Part shown: piece after piece, positions 8,725 to 16,260 of the stretch
Layout of the letters: each line of letters starts with the position of its first letter
Numbering within the stretch: position 1 is the first letter of the stretch
Source of the DNA: Enterobacter hormaechei ATCC 49162
Lineage (GTDB): Bacteria > Pseudomonadota > Gammaproteobacteria > Enterobacterales > Enterobacteriaceae
Direction of reading: 5' to 3'
NCBI RefSeq assembly: GCF_001875655.1
Contig: NZ_MKEQ01000001.1
Location: 434,001-498,000 of the forward strand
Length of the DNA: 64,000 nucleotides
Position numbers and translations under genes: made by a program
Notes under the pieces: generated by a model
Databases searched by the model: none
Seen by the model: the letters and a program-made list of their open reading frames with translations, nothing else
What the model was told of the DNA's origin: nothing

Positions 8725-8817
8725 CGATAACTCAGTAAGCCCGAGAGAAGGGATTTCAGGGGTTGGTGTCTTCGCTCAAGCGGAAGTTATCGCAGCACGA
8801 TACCGATAACGCTTGAG
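8725..8817 (-). promoter_or_regulatory. Leader with alternative stems upstream of the ABC-F gene
   Basis: Read on the minus strand, CTCAAGC-GTTATCG (8817-8804) pairs with CGATAAC...GCTTGAG (8792-8775), giving a strong hairpin that covers the last third of the leader ORF. A third segment, AGTTATCG (8732-8725), is an exact copy of the first arm plus one base and can pair with the same middle segment CGATAACT (8792-8785). The two pairings exclude each other, the hallmark of attenuator leaders. No convincing T-run follows, so control of translation is more likely than of transcription. Confidence 0.55.
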
Positions 8818-8870
8818 CTGGTGCGATCACCAAATGTATGTGAAACATTGAAAATTTCACAGTACAGCAT
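8787..8870 (-). CDS. 27-residue leader peptide of the ABC-F gene
   Basis: A short frame with a strong ribosome site (AAGGAGG, seven bases before the ATG at 8870). The peptide reads MLYCEIFNVSHTFGD then RTSSSVIGIVLR. Codons 18-22 and 27 plus the stop form the two arms of the first hairpin, so ribosome progress would decide whether that hairpin forms. Leader peptides of this kind precede many inducible ribosome-protection and methylase genes. I do not recognise this peptide, and its expression is inferred only from the ribosome site and its fit with the stems. Confidence 0.5.
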   Translation of the reverse strand: MLYCEIFNVSHTFGDRTSSSVIGIVLR

Positions 8871-8960
8871 AATTGGCCTCCTTATATATTCAGTAGGTTA
8901 ATGGATGAAGGGAGTGTAGCGGGGGAAAATGGGTTTGGCTAGTGGGTAGTGCCGTATATT

Positions 8961-9052
8961 CCCCTCACCCTAACCCTCTCCCCAAAGGGGCGAGGGGACT
9001 GTCCGGTGCGGTTTTCACCCTCTCCCCTTTGGGGAGAGGGCTGGGTGAGGGG
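8961..9052. repeat. Large extragenic inverted repeat (CCCTCACCCTAACCCTCTCCCC type)
   Basis: The left arm begins CCCCTCACCC at 8961 and runs to 8990; the right arm 9024-9052 is its reverse complement except for two or three bases near the middle. Each arm also contains its own small palindrome CCCCAAAGGGG. Repeats of this wording are scattered between genes in many Gammaproteobacteria. Here it lies six bases beyond the maeA stop and probably protects or ends the maeA transcript. The rest of the 8672-9058 gap is the ABC-F leader and its promoter region. Confidence 0.75.
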
Positions 9053-9058
9053 CAATAT

Positions 9059-10756
9059 TTAAATCGAAGTACGACGATAGCTACGGTATTCCGGCATCCA
9101 GAAGTTATCGTCAATCGCCTGCTGCAACGCGTCGGCAGAGGTTTTCACCGCGACGCCTTGCTGCTGCGCCATTTTGCCAACGGCAAAGGCAATAGCGCGG
9201 GACACTTTGTGAATGTCCTTCAGCTCCGGCAGTACCAGCCCTTCACCGTTATTCACCAGCGGTGAGTGACCCGCCAGCGTTTCGCTCGCGGACATCAGCA
9301 TTTCGTCGGTGATCCGTGACGCGCCGGAGGCGATGACCCCCAGGCCAATTCCCGGGAAGATATAAGAGTTGTTGCACTGCGCGATGGGGTAGAGTTTGTC
9401 CTTCCACAGCACCGGATCAAACGGACTGCCGGTCGCGACCAGCGCCTTACCTTCGGTCCAGGCGATAATATCCTGCGGCGTCGCCTCAACGCGTGAAGTC
9501 GGGTTAGACAGCGGCATCACGATTGGACGTTCGCAGTGTTTATGCATCTCGCGAATAATCTCCTCCGTGAAGAGACCGGTCTGCCCGGACACGCCGATCA
9601 GAATGTCCGGCTTCACGTTGCGCACCACGTCAAGAAGCGAGAGCACTTCGTTGTCGGTATCCCAGTTTTTCAGATTCTCGCGCTTCTGCACCAGTTTGGT
9701 CTGGAACGGGAGCAGGTTCGGCATACCGTCGGTCAGCAGGCCAAAACGATCCACCATAAAGACGCGGGAGCGGGCCAGCTCTTCGCTTAAGCCTTCGCGC
9801 TGGGTCTGGGCAATAATTTGCTCGGCGATGCCGCAGCCCGCGGAGCCTGCACCCAGGAAGACAATTTTCTGATAGCTGAGCTGGCTGCCTGCCGCACGGC
9901 TCGCAGCAATCAGCGTTCCCACGGTGACCGCCGCGGTGCCCTGAATGTCATCGTTGAACGAGCAGATCTCATCGCGGTAGCGGTTCAGTAGTGGCATGGC
10001 GTTTTTCTGCGCGAAGTCTTCGAACTGCAACAGCACGTCCGGCCAGCGGTGCTTCACGGCCTGGATGAAATCATCAACAAACTGATAGTACTCGTCGTCG
10101 GTAATGCGCGGGTGACGCCAGCCCATGTACAGCGGATCGTTCAACAGCTGTTGGTTGTTGGTCCCTACGTCCAGCACCACCGGCAGGGTGTAGGCCGGAC
10201 TGATTCCGCCGCAGGCGGTATACAGCGAAAGCTTACCGATGGGGATCCCCATCCCGCCAATGCCCTGGTCGCCGAGACCCAGAATACGTTCGCCATCGGT
10301 TACCACGATCACTTTGATGTTGTGGTTAGGCACGTTTTGCAGAATATCGTCCATGTTGTGACGGTTCTGGTAGGAGATGAACACACCGCGGGAACGGCGG
10401 TAGATCTCTGAGAAACGTTCACACGCCGCGCCGACGGTTGGGGTGTAAATGACGGGCATCATCTCTTCGAGATGGTTCTGCACCAGGCGGTAGAAGAGGG
10501 TTTCGTTGGTGTCCTGGATATTACGCAGGTAGATGTGTTTATCGATTTCGGTTTTAAAGCCCTGATACTGGATCCAGGCACGTTCTGCCTGTTCTTCAAT
10601 GGTTTCAACCACTTCTGGCAGGAGTCCCAGCAGGTTAAAGCTGCTGCGCTCTTCCATGCTGAAGGCGCTGCCTTTGTTCAGAAGGGGGAATTCCAGTAAA
10701 ACCGGACCGGCGTAAGGAATATAAAGGGAACGATGTTTTTTCAGTTTGTTGTCCAT
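9059..10756 (-). CDS. maeA: NAD-dependent malic enzyme
   Basis: A 565-residue enzyme, equal in length to E. coli MaeA (SfcA). It decarboxylates malate to pyruvate with NAD. Readable blocks are the malic-enzyme domain with PVIYTPTVG near residue 103 and RGVFISY near 121, the divalent-metal and malate site FEDFAQKNA and the [12 protein letters not shown] motif near 260-270, the NAD fold [13 protein letters not shown] near 300 and the C-terminal FIFPG-like block. I start at the ATG at 10756, giving [14 protein letters not shown] in register with the family. A GTG three codons upstream is possible but less likely. It sits between adhP and sra as in E. coli, with the ABC-F gene inserted. Confidence 0.96.
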   Translation of the reverse strand: MDNKLKKHRSLYIPYAGPVLLEFPLLNKGSAFSMEERSSFNLLGLLPEVVETIEEQAERAWIQYQGFKTEIDKHIYLRNIQDTNETLFYRLVQNHLEEMMPVIYTPTVGAACERFSEIYRRSRGVFISYQNRHNMDDILQNVPNHNIKVIVVTDGERILGLGDQGIGGMGIPIGKLSLYTACGGISPAYTLPVVLDVGTNNQQLLNDPLYMGWRHPRITDDEYYQFVDDFIQAVKHRWPDVLLQFEDFAQKNAMPLLNRYRDEICSFNDDIQGTAAVTVGTLIAASRAAGSQLSYQKIVFLGAGSAGCGIAEQIIAQTQREGLSEELARSRVFMVDRFGLLTDGMPNLLPFQTKLVQKRENLKNWDTDNEVLSLLDVVRNVKPDILIGVSGQTGLFTEEIIREMHKHCERPIVMPLSNPTSRVEATPQDIIAWTEGKALVATGSPFDPVLWKDKLYPIAQCNNSYIFPGIGLGVIASGASRITDEMLMSASETLAGHSPLVNNGEGLVLPELKDIHKVSRAIAFAVGKMAQQQGVAVKTSADALQQAIDDNFWMPEYRSYRRTSI

Positions 10757-10881
10757 GTCACTCACTCTTTTTAAGAAGATCCGTCCCTGACACTGCTGTT
10801 TGTCATCTTTCTGGCCTGTGCTATGGGGTGCGGTCGGGCGGTATTATAAAGGAGCTGAATATTAATTACCGCAACACATAA

Positions 10882-10911
10882 ACAAAAACACCACCGGGGA
10901 AACCGATGGTG
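10882..10911 (-). terminator. Intrinsic terminator of sra
   Basis: On the minus strand CACCATCGG and CCGGTGGTG pair over TTTCC and are followed by TTTTTGTTT. It begins 22 bases after the sra stop. Confidence 0.85.
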
Positions 10912-10932
10912 TTGTGGATTTCGTACTGGAAC

Positions 10933-11070
10933 TTACTTGTCTGCCTGACGTTTCCTGCCGGTGGCGTGGGTCACTTGCTTTTCGCTCCCCTCTTCAATAA
11001 CCACTTTACGCTGGTTAGAGAGCTTGTAGTTCAGTCCCAGAATGTGGCGTGCCTGACGGTTCGATTTCAT
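10933..11070 (-). CDS. sra: Stationary-phase ribosome-associated protein Sra (30S subunit protein S22)
   Basis: A 45-residue very basic protein, the length of E. coli Sra (RpsV). It binds the small ribosomal subunit in stationary phase. The sequence opens [13 protein letters not shown] and ends TGRKRQADK, matching the family at both ends. A GGAG lies upstream of the ATG (TTGAGGAGTTAATATG). It follows bdm in the same direction, with 95 bases between them, and has its own terminator, the E. coli arrangement. Confidence 0.95.
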   Translation of the reverse strand: MKSNRQARHILGLNYKLSNQRKVVIEEGSEKQVTHATGRKRQADK

Positions 11071-11165
11071 ATTAACTCCTCAATCCTGTTGATAGTTTTA
11101 AGGACAAGTTTGCTTACGCAAACGAAATGTAACCCCTTAGGTTGCAGATCCAGCTTAGCAGGTTT

Positions 11166-11381
11166 TTACAAAGGTGCATTTTGCCCGCTGACCACATAGT
11201 TGATGGTTTGCTGGTAGATGTCACTGAGGATGTCATTATCCGTGGATTCCACCCATTTGGTCAGTTCCATCAAAATGTCATCTTCAGTAACAACACCGTG
11301 CTCCGCCTGAAGACCCTGTGCAATCGCGTTAACGAGTTCGGGTTGTGCTGCTGTGGTATGTGCCGGGTAATAAGTAAACAT
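11166..11381 (-). CDS. bdm: Biofilm-dependent modulation protein Bdm
   Basis: A 71-residue acidic cytoplasmic protein, the same length as E. coli Bdm. The block EHGVVTEDDILMELTKWVE followed by NDILSDIYQQTINYVVSGQ is nearly unchanged from that protein. Bdm is an osmotically and Rcs-controlled small protein linked in E. coli to flagellar gene expression and degraded by RNase III at the mRNA level. I chose the ATG at 11381 because GGAGG lies four bases upstream and the MFTYY beginning fits; a 14-codon longer frame has no such support. Its neighbours sra and osmC are conserved. Confidence 0.95.
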   Translation of the reverse strand: MFTYYPAHTTAAQPELVNAIAQGLQAEHGVVTEDDILMELTKWVESTDNDILSDIYQQTINYVVSGQNAPL

Positions 11382-11522
11382 GCTGCCTCCGTGTCGTTGT
11401 CTGTTTAATGTTACGGCGTGCAAAATCGTAATTCGTATTCAGATTGGCAAATATTTTTGTCGTTGTGGCTCAGATTCGTCCTGGAAATAAAAATATCATA
11501 TCCCGTAGCACAGAAATAAAAT

Positions 11523-12044
11523 TTAGGGTTTCCAGCGACGTAAATTTGTCGTTTTTTCATAAGGCATGGGCGTCGGCCAGGAGATCAATTCCACAATGCT
11601 ACCCCAGGGGGTTTGTCCGTAGCAGAAAGCATTACCTTCACCTTGCTCATCCGGAAACGCGAGCGGCTTTGGCTCGGTAAACATCTCCCCGCCGGCTGCG
11701 GTGAACGCAGCTATCGCCTTGTCAAAATCATCAACATAAACAGCAAAATGCTGAAGGCCAAAGTCGCTTGCGCGGGCAGGCATACCCTGTTCAGGGCCAT
11801 GCATTTCGAAAAGTTCTATGCCGGGTCCGTGAGGCATGGCGAGCATGCGGATGGCGTGAATTTTAGTGCCGGGCAATAATTTTAAGGTGTGCTGTTGGGC
11901 GGTCTGGTCAATATTATCGCTTTCCGCATCGACAGAATGATATAAAACCTGTGCGCCGAAAGCGCGTTCAAAAAATAGGGTGGCTTTTTCAATGTCGGGC
12001 ACCGTAATACCGATATGGTCGATGCCCCTTACTGACGATTGCAT
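11523..12044 (-). CDS. VOC (glyoxalase/dioxygenase fold) family protein
   Basis: A 173-residue protein of the vicinal-oxygen-chelate superfamily. It starts GIDHIGITVPDIEKATLFFERAFGA, the first beta-alpha-beta module with a metal-ligand His at residue 10, and has a second module near residues 95-160 (LQHFAVYVDDFDKAIAAFTAAGG, then GSIVELISWP with the terminal Glu). Members isomerise, cleave or bind small molecules with a metal; the substrate is unknown. It is downstream of the MBL-fold gene in the same direction. Its ribosome site GGAG is enclosed in a 13-pair hairpin, so translation may be conditional. Confidence 0.8.
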   Translation of the reverse strand: MQSSVRGIDHIGITVPDIEKATLFFERAFGAQVLYHSVDAESDNIDQTAQQHTLKLLPGTKIHAIRMLAMPHGPGIELFEMHGPEQGMPARASDFGLQHFAVYVDDFDKAIAAFTAAGGEMFTEPKPLAFPDEQGEGNAFCYGQTPWGSIVELISWPTPMPYEKTTNLRRWKP

Positions 12045-12048
12045 ATTA

Positions 12049-12085
12049 ATCTCCTGCTATAAAAAATGTAAATATAGCAGGAGAT
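12049..12085 (-). promoter_or_regulatory. 13-pair hairpin enclosing the VOC-gene ribosome binding site
   Basis: ATCTCCTGCTATA (plus 12049-12061) and TATAGCAGGAGAT (12073-12085) are perfect reverse complements across an 11-base A/T loop. In the minus-strand RNA the 3' arm carries AGGAG four to eight bases before the VOC start codon. No T-run follows, so masking of translation or a DNA operator fits better than termination. Confidence 0.6.
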
Positions 12086-12095
12086 AATCAGGCGA

Positions 12096-12947
12096 TTACC
12101 ACTTCATTTCGCCGGTATTCACTTTCGCACTCAGTTCCAGCGAGCTGACTTCCGCCAGGTTCGGCCACTGTTTTTTCATCGTGTTGATAACGTCGGTTGA
12201 CGCTTTATGCGACGTGAGGGCCAGTTCAAACTGCTGAAGATAGCGACGGGTAAAGTCGATAGCGCCGGTCCCCGCTGGCGGTGTCCCCAGGTAGTGGCCA
12301 GGAATAACGCGCTCGGGCTTAAGGGCTGCCATGCTATCCAGCGTCTGCTGCCACTGTTTGCGGCTTTTCGGCGTTTGGGTATCCGCCGTCCAGACGTGAA
12401 TGCCCCACGAGACGCCCGTGCCGCCGAGGATGGTTTTTGCGGAGGGGATCCAGACATACGCCGCATAGCTCTCAGGCTCTTCAATATTCACTCTCTCACC
12501 GTCAATCATAAAGGTGGTTGAGGCAAGCACTTGCGGCACGTAGAGCTGTGTCGGCGCGCCGTCTTTCATCTGCGGCCCCCAGAAGGCGAGCTTCGCGTCT
12601 TTTGTGGCCCTGATATGGTCCACCACCTGTTGCGTGGCGACAACTTTGGCGTTGGGGAAGGCTTTCACCAGCGGTTGCAGGCCGAAATAGAAATCCGGAT
12701 CGCCGGAGGTGATCACAATTTTGTTCAGCGTTTTACCGCTGTGGCGGATTTTTTCTACCAGCGCTTCGCCATCTTTCACGCTGAACTGCGCGTCAAACAG
12801 CACCGCCTCTTTCGGGCCAGACACCAGGGTGGAAGAAACGGCAAAAATGCCTTTTTCCTGCGGGTTGTACGTATCAATGGTTAACGGCGCGGCAAAGACG
12901 GCCGGAGTGAAAAGGGTGGTCAGCAAAGCAAGGCGGGCGATTGTCAT
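12096..12947 (-). CDS. Exported metallo-beta-lactamase-fold protein with a degenerate metal site
   Basis: A 283-residue protein with a Sec signal peptide (MTIARLALLTTLFTPAVFAA, cleavage about residue 20). The fold is recognisable from VLFDAQFS, the strand KIVITSGDPDFYFGL near residues 77-90, GGTGVSWGIHVW and PGHYLG near 215. The usual zinc motif HxHxDH is replaced by S-G-D-P-D-F (residues 81-86), so the three histidines are lost while the later GH of PGHYLG remains. It may bind no metal, one metal, or have lost hydrolase activity. It is divergent from the LysR gene at 13059, which probably regulates it, and is followed by the VOC gene. Confidence 0.7.
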   Translation of the reverse strand: MTIARLALLTTLFTPAVFAAPLTIDTYNPQEKGIFAVSSTLVSGPKEAVLFDAQFSVKDGEALVEKIRHSGKTLNKIVITSGDPDFYFGLQPLVKAFPNAKVVATQQVVDHIRATKDAKLAFWGPQMKDGAPTQLYVPQVLASTTFMIDGERVNIEEPESYAAYVWIPSAKTILGGTGVSWGIHVWTADTQTPKSRKQWQQTLDSMAALKPERVIPGHYLGTPPAGTGAIDFTRRYLQQFELALTSHKASTDVINTMKKQWPNLAEVSSLELSAKVNTGEMKW

Positions 12948-13058
12948 GGTTATGTCTCTGTTCTTCAGGAAAGTCTCTATTGTACGGATCTCTGCATTTG
13001 CCAGAATTCCTGAAACAGGAGATGCTTAGTTTCATAAATCGAGCAAATGGAGGTCAGA

Positions 13059-13946
13059 ATGGATCGCGTTATTGCCGCCCAGGTGTACAACCGCATCTGT
13101 GAGCTGGGGAGTTTAAGCGCGGCGGCGCGGGCGCTGGGGATCTCCCGCCCGATGGTGAGCCGTTATCTGGAGCAGATGGAGAAGTGGGCCGGTGCGCGGC
13201 TGGTAAACCGTTCCACCCGCAAGCTGACGCTGACGGCGGCGGGGGAGAAGGTGCTGCAAAAGACACGCACGCTCTCGCAAATTTCTCAGGAAATCGAAGA
13301 TCAGTCCGTGAAGGAATCCCCCTCAGGCACCCTGCGTGTCGCCTGCGCGCATTTTACCGCGATGCAGATTATCGCTCCGGTGCTGCCGGATCTGTTGCAG
13401 AGTTACCCGCAGCTGCGCATTGAGCTGGATGTGAATAACCATCCGGTGAGCCTGGTTGGGGAGCGAATTGACGTGGCGATCCGTATCACCGATAACCCCG
13501 AGCCGGGCATGATCGCCCGCCGACTGGGAGAGTGTCGGTCCGTGCTTTGCGCTTCGCCGCTCTACCTCGCCAGCCGGGGTGTTCCAGAGCAGCTGGAGGA
13601 TTTAGCCCGGCACAACTGCCTGCATTACAGCTTTTTTGCCGGTCAGTCGTGGCGTTTTTTATCGCCCGAAGGGGAGCCGGTTACGACGGCGGTCAGCGGC
13701 AATCTCAGCGCCAGCATTTCGTCTCTGCTGATGGAGGCGGCGATAAACCACTGTGGTATTGCCATGCTGCCCGAGCGCGAGGCCGACGCGGCACTAAGGC
13801 AGGGTAGCCTGGTGCCGGTGCTCAGCGCCTTTACACCAAAACCGATTGGTATTTTTGGCATTTATCAGTCGCGTGACTACCAACCTGCGGCGCAGCGTGT
13901 GTTCCTCGACGCGCTGGCAAACCACCTTGCCACGCGCTCGGACTAA
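13059..13946 (+). CDS. LysR-type transcriptional regulator
   Basis: A 295-residue regulator. The N-terminal winged helix is clear (GSLSAAARALGISRPMVSRYLEQMEKWAGARLVNRSTRKLTLT, residues 15-57), followed by a linker helix and a substrate-binding domain from about residue 87. It resembles the large group of LysR proteins that control neighbouring oxidoreductases or hydrolases. I start at the second ATG (13059) because GGAGG lies six bases before it; the ATG at 13047 itself overlaps that site. It is divergent from the MBL-fold gene, so those are its likely targets. The inducer is unknown. Confidence 0.85.
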   Translation: MDRVIAAQVYNRICELGSLSAAARALGISRPMVSRYLEQMEKWAGARLVNRSTRKLTLTAAGEKVLQKTRTLSQISQEIEDQSVKESPSGTLRVACAHFTAMQIIAPVLPDLLQSYPQLRIELDVNNHPVSLVGERIDVAIRITDNPEPGMIARRLGECRSVLCASPLYLASRGVPEQLEDLARHNCLHYSFFAGQSWRFLSPEGEPVTTAVSGNLSASISSLLMEAAINHCGIAMLPEREADAALRQGSLVPVLSAFTPKPIGIFGIYQSRDYQPAAQRVFLDALANHLATRSD

Positions 13947-13977
13947 TCTGTCTTCCACGCAAAATGGATTATGCGTC

Positions 13978-13984
13978 CTATACT
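13978..13984 (+). promoter_or_regulatory. Probable sigma-S type -10 element of osmC
   Basis: CTATACT, the preferred -10 sequence of stationary-phase sigma-S promoters, lies 31 bases before the osmC start. E. coli osmC is known to be osmotically and sigma-S induced. A clear -35 is not visible, which is usual for this class. Confidence 0.55.
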
Positions 13985-14015
13985 TATCCCTTTGTAAGCC
14001 AAAAGGAGAGCAAGA

Positions 14016-14444
14016 ATGACGATTCATAAGCACGGTTCAGCACACTGGTCTGGCGACATCAAACGCGGGAAAGGGACGGTTTCAACAGAGAGTGGCGTCC
14101 TTAACCAGCAACCTTACGGCTTTAACACCCGCTTCGAGGGCGAAAAAGGGACCAACCCGGAAGAGCTGATTGGTGCAGCGCATGCGGCCTGTTTCTCTAT
14201 GGCCCTGTCGCTGATGCTGGGTGAAGCGGGTTACACCGCTGATTCCATCGATACCACGGCGGATGTCTCGCTGGATAAAACCGACAGCGGTTTTGCCATC
14301 AGTAAAGTGGCGCTGCAAAGCAAGGTGACGGTCCCGGGTATTGATCCACAGCAGTTCGACGGCATTATTCAGAAAGCGAAGGCGGGTTGCCCGGTTTCGC
14401 AGCTGTTGAAAGCGGAAATTACGCTGGATTACAAACTGAACTGA
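14016..14444 (+). CDS. osmC: Organic hydroperoxide peroxidase OsmC
   Basis: A 142-residue cytoplasmic thiol peroxidase that reduces organic hydroperoxides (143 residues in E. coli). The two redox cysteines are at residue 59 (HAACFSMAL) and residue 125 (AGCPVSQLL), exactly where the family has them. A strong AGGAG precedes the ATG. The gene keeps its E. coli location near bdm, although three genes (VOC, MBL-fold, LysR) have been placed between them here. A GC hairpin follows the stop. Confidence 0.96.
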   Translation: MTIHKHGSAHWSGDIKRGKGTVSTESGVLNQQPYGFNTRFEGEKGTNPEELIGAAHAACFSMALSLMLGEAGYTADSIDTTADVSLDKTDSGFAISKVALQSKVTVPGIDPQQFDGIIQKAKAGCPVSQLLKAEITLDYKLN

Positions 14445-14450
14445 TATCAG

Positions 14451-14468
14451 GCCGGGCAAATGCCCGGC
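14451..14468. terminator. Bidirectional hairpin between osmC and the convergent LysR gene
   Basis: GCCGGGCA (14451-14458) and TGCCCGGC (14461-14468) form an 8-base palindrome seven bases after the osmC stop, followed by TAACCTTTTA. It touches the stop of the convergent LysR gene. Confidence 0.6.
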
Positions 14469-15373
14469 TAACCTTTTACCGCCGCAGGGAAGACCTCGGC
14501 AAGCCACGCAATAAACACTCTCAGGCGATGCGTTAAATGCCGACTCTGTGGATAGACCACGTGAAAAGGATACGCCTTAGGACGCCAGTCGCTCAGGATC
14601 TCTACCAGCGCACCCGTTTTCAGATGCGCTCTCGCAGCATAGCCAAACGTCTGAATAATCCCTAAACCCGCCAGCGCTGCGGCCAGGTGTGCGTTGCTTT
14701 CATTGACTCCAAGATGGTGCGGAACGCTGATCTCCAGCGGTTCACCTCGCTCGAGGAACCGAAACGGGAATGCGCGTCCGGTAACGGGGGAAAGGTAGCT
14801 TATCAGCTTATGGCCGTTGCGCAGCTCCTGCGGGTAGGCAGGGATGCCGTGAGTCTTAAGATAGCCCGGCGTCGCGCAGGCGATCATCCGGGCGTCACCG
14901 ATATGCCGGGCGATAAGCGAAGAGTCATCCAGCGGGCCGCCGCGAATCACGCAGTCTACGTTTCCACTGATTAAATCTACCGGACGATCGGCTACCCCCA
15001 GGCTGATGCGCAGGTCCGGGTAGCGCTGAAAAAAATCCGGCAGCAGGGGTATCAACACGTCCCGGGCGGTTGAGCCTCCCACGTCGATACGCAAATGGCC
15101 TTTTGGCGTGCAGCACGATGCGCGAAAGGCGGTATCAATGTCCTCTATATCAATTAATACCCGCAGCACTTTCTCGTAGTATTCCATGCCTTCTGCCGTC
15201 GTGACCACCCGGCGCGTAGTGCGATGCAGCAGCCGTGTTTCCAGGTGCGCTTCAAGTGATTTTACCAGCTTGCTCAGCGTGGCTATCGGCATGTTCAGGG
15301 AGTCTGCCGCTCGGGTAAAGCTTCCGGATTCAACCACCCGCGTAAAGGCGCGCATTGCCATTAGCTGATCCAC
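14468..15373 (-). CDS. LysR-type transcriptional regulator
   Basis: A 301-residue LysR regulator. The helix-turn-helix is at residues 18-45 (GSFTRAADSLNMPIATLSKLVKSLEAHLETRLLHRTTRRV), and the effector domain has LRIDVGGSTARDVLIPLLPDFFQRYPD near 93-118. It resembles the DsdC/YafC-like group that often sits divergently from a short-chain dehydrogenase. The start is GTG at 15373, with GGAG six bases upstream. The dehydrogenase gene at 15505 is divergent across 131 bases and is the probable target. The stop overlaps the osmC hairpin. Confidence 0.85.
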   Translation of the reverse strand: MDQLMAMRAFTRVVESGSFTRAADSLNMPIATLSKLVKSLEAHLETRLLHRTTRRVVTTAEGMEYYEKVLRVLIDIEDIDTAFRASCCTPKGHLRIDVGGSTARDVLIPLLPDFFQRYPDLRISLGVADRPVDLISGNVDCVIRGGPLDDSSLIARHIGDARMIACATPGYLKTHGIPAYPQELRNGHKLISYLSPVTGRAFPFRFLERGEPLEISVPHHLGVNESNAHLAAALAGLGIIQTFGYAARAHLKTGALVEILSDWRPKAYPFHVVYPQSRHLTHRLRVFIAWLAEVFPAAVKG

Positions 15374-15504
15374 ACAGATCTCCTCTGATTATTTCCTGCT
15401 GTGAAAATTCATTTTCATTTTTGCCCGTTTATCGCTAATCCCGCAAGGACTAAAGTCTGCCTGACGCGGGCAAACGCTCCTCTTTTACATCACAACAGAA
15501 GGTT

Positions 15505-16260
15505 ATGAGTATGAATACAACGCTTGCAGGAAAAATCGCTCTGGTGACCGGCGGCAGCACCGGTATTGGTCTCGCAACGGCACAGGAGCTGGCGGCGCAG
15601 GGAGCGAAGGTCTATATCACCGGACGTCGTCAGGCCGAACTGGATTCCGCGCGGGCAGACATTGGCGCCGCGGCGGTAGCTATCCGCGCTGACGTCTCCA
15701 GAATGGCCGATCTGGATGCGGTTTACGCGCAGATTGCTAAAGAAGAAGGACGACTCGATATTCTGTTCGCCAACGCCGGAGGCGGCGACATGCTGCCGCT
15801 GGGCGCCATCACCGAAGAGCAGTTTGACCGGATTTTTGCCACCAACGTGCGCGGCGTGCTGTTCACCGTCCAGAAAGCGCTGCCGCTGCTCTCCTCTAGT
15901 TCATCCATTATCCTCACCGGATCGACGGTTTCGATTAAGGGGACGGCGAATTTCAGCGTCTACAGCGCCAGTAAAGCCGCCGTGCGTAACTTTGCCCGCT
16001 CCTGGGCGCTGGACTTACAGGGCCGCGGGATACGCGTCAACGTCGTCAGCCCTGGCCCCGTGAAAACGCCCGGTCTTGGCGATCTGGTTCCCGAAGAACA
16101 GCGTCAGGGATTATACGACGCGCTGGCGGCCCAGGTGCCGCTGGGTCGCCTGGGCGCGCCGGGTGAAGTCGGGAAAGCCGTGGCGTTTCTGGCATCCGAT
16201 GCCGCCAGCTTTATAAACGCCACGGAGCTGTTTGTCGATGGCGGGATGGCGCAAATCTAG
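15505..16260 (+). CDS. Short-chain dehydrogenase/reductase
   Basis: A 251-residue classical SDR. The cofactor motif TGGSTGIG lies near residues 13-20, NAGG near 89, the catalytic Ser in ILTGSTVS near 140 and YSASK near 153-157, with PGPVKTP after it. The Arg pair in TGRRQAEL suggests NADP rather than NAD. Substrate is unknown; related proteins act on small aldehydes, ketones or sugars. Two ATGs (15505 and 15511) share one AGAAGG site; the second has the better spacing. The stop shares CTAG with the ddpF stop on the opposite strand. Probably controlled by the divergent LysR gene. Confidence 0.85.
   Translation: MSMNTTLAGKIALVTGGSTGIGLATAQELAAQGAKVYITGRRQAELDSARADIGAAAVAIRADVSRMADLDAVYAQIAKEEGRLDILFANAGGGDMLPLGAITEEQFDRIFATNVRGVLFTVQKALPLLSSSSSIILTGSTVSIKGTANFSVYSASKAAVRNFARSWALDLQGRGIRVNVVSPGPVKTPGLGDLVPEEQRQGLYDALAAQVPLGRLGAPGEVGKAVAFLASDAASFINATELFVDGGMAQI

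Noticed and set aside
16257..16260. CTAG shared by the SDR and ddpF stops
   Set aside because: A neat overlap of two convergent stop codons, but such contacts are common in compact genomes and suggest no function.
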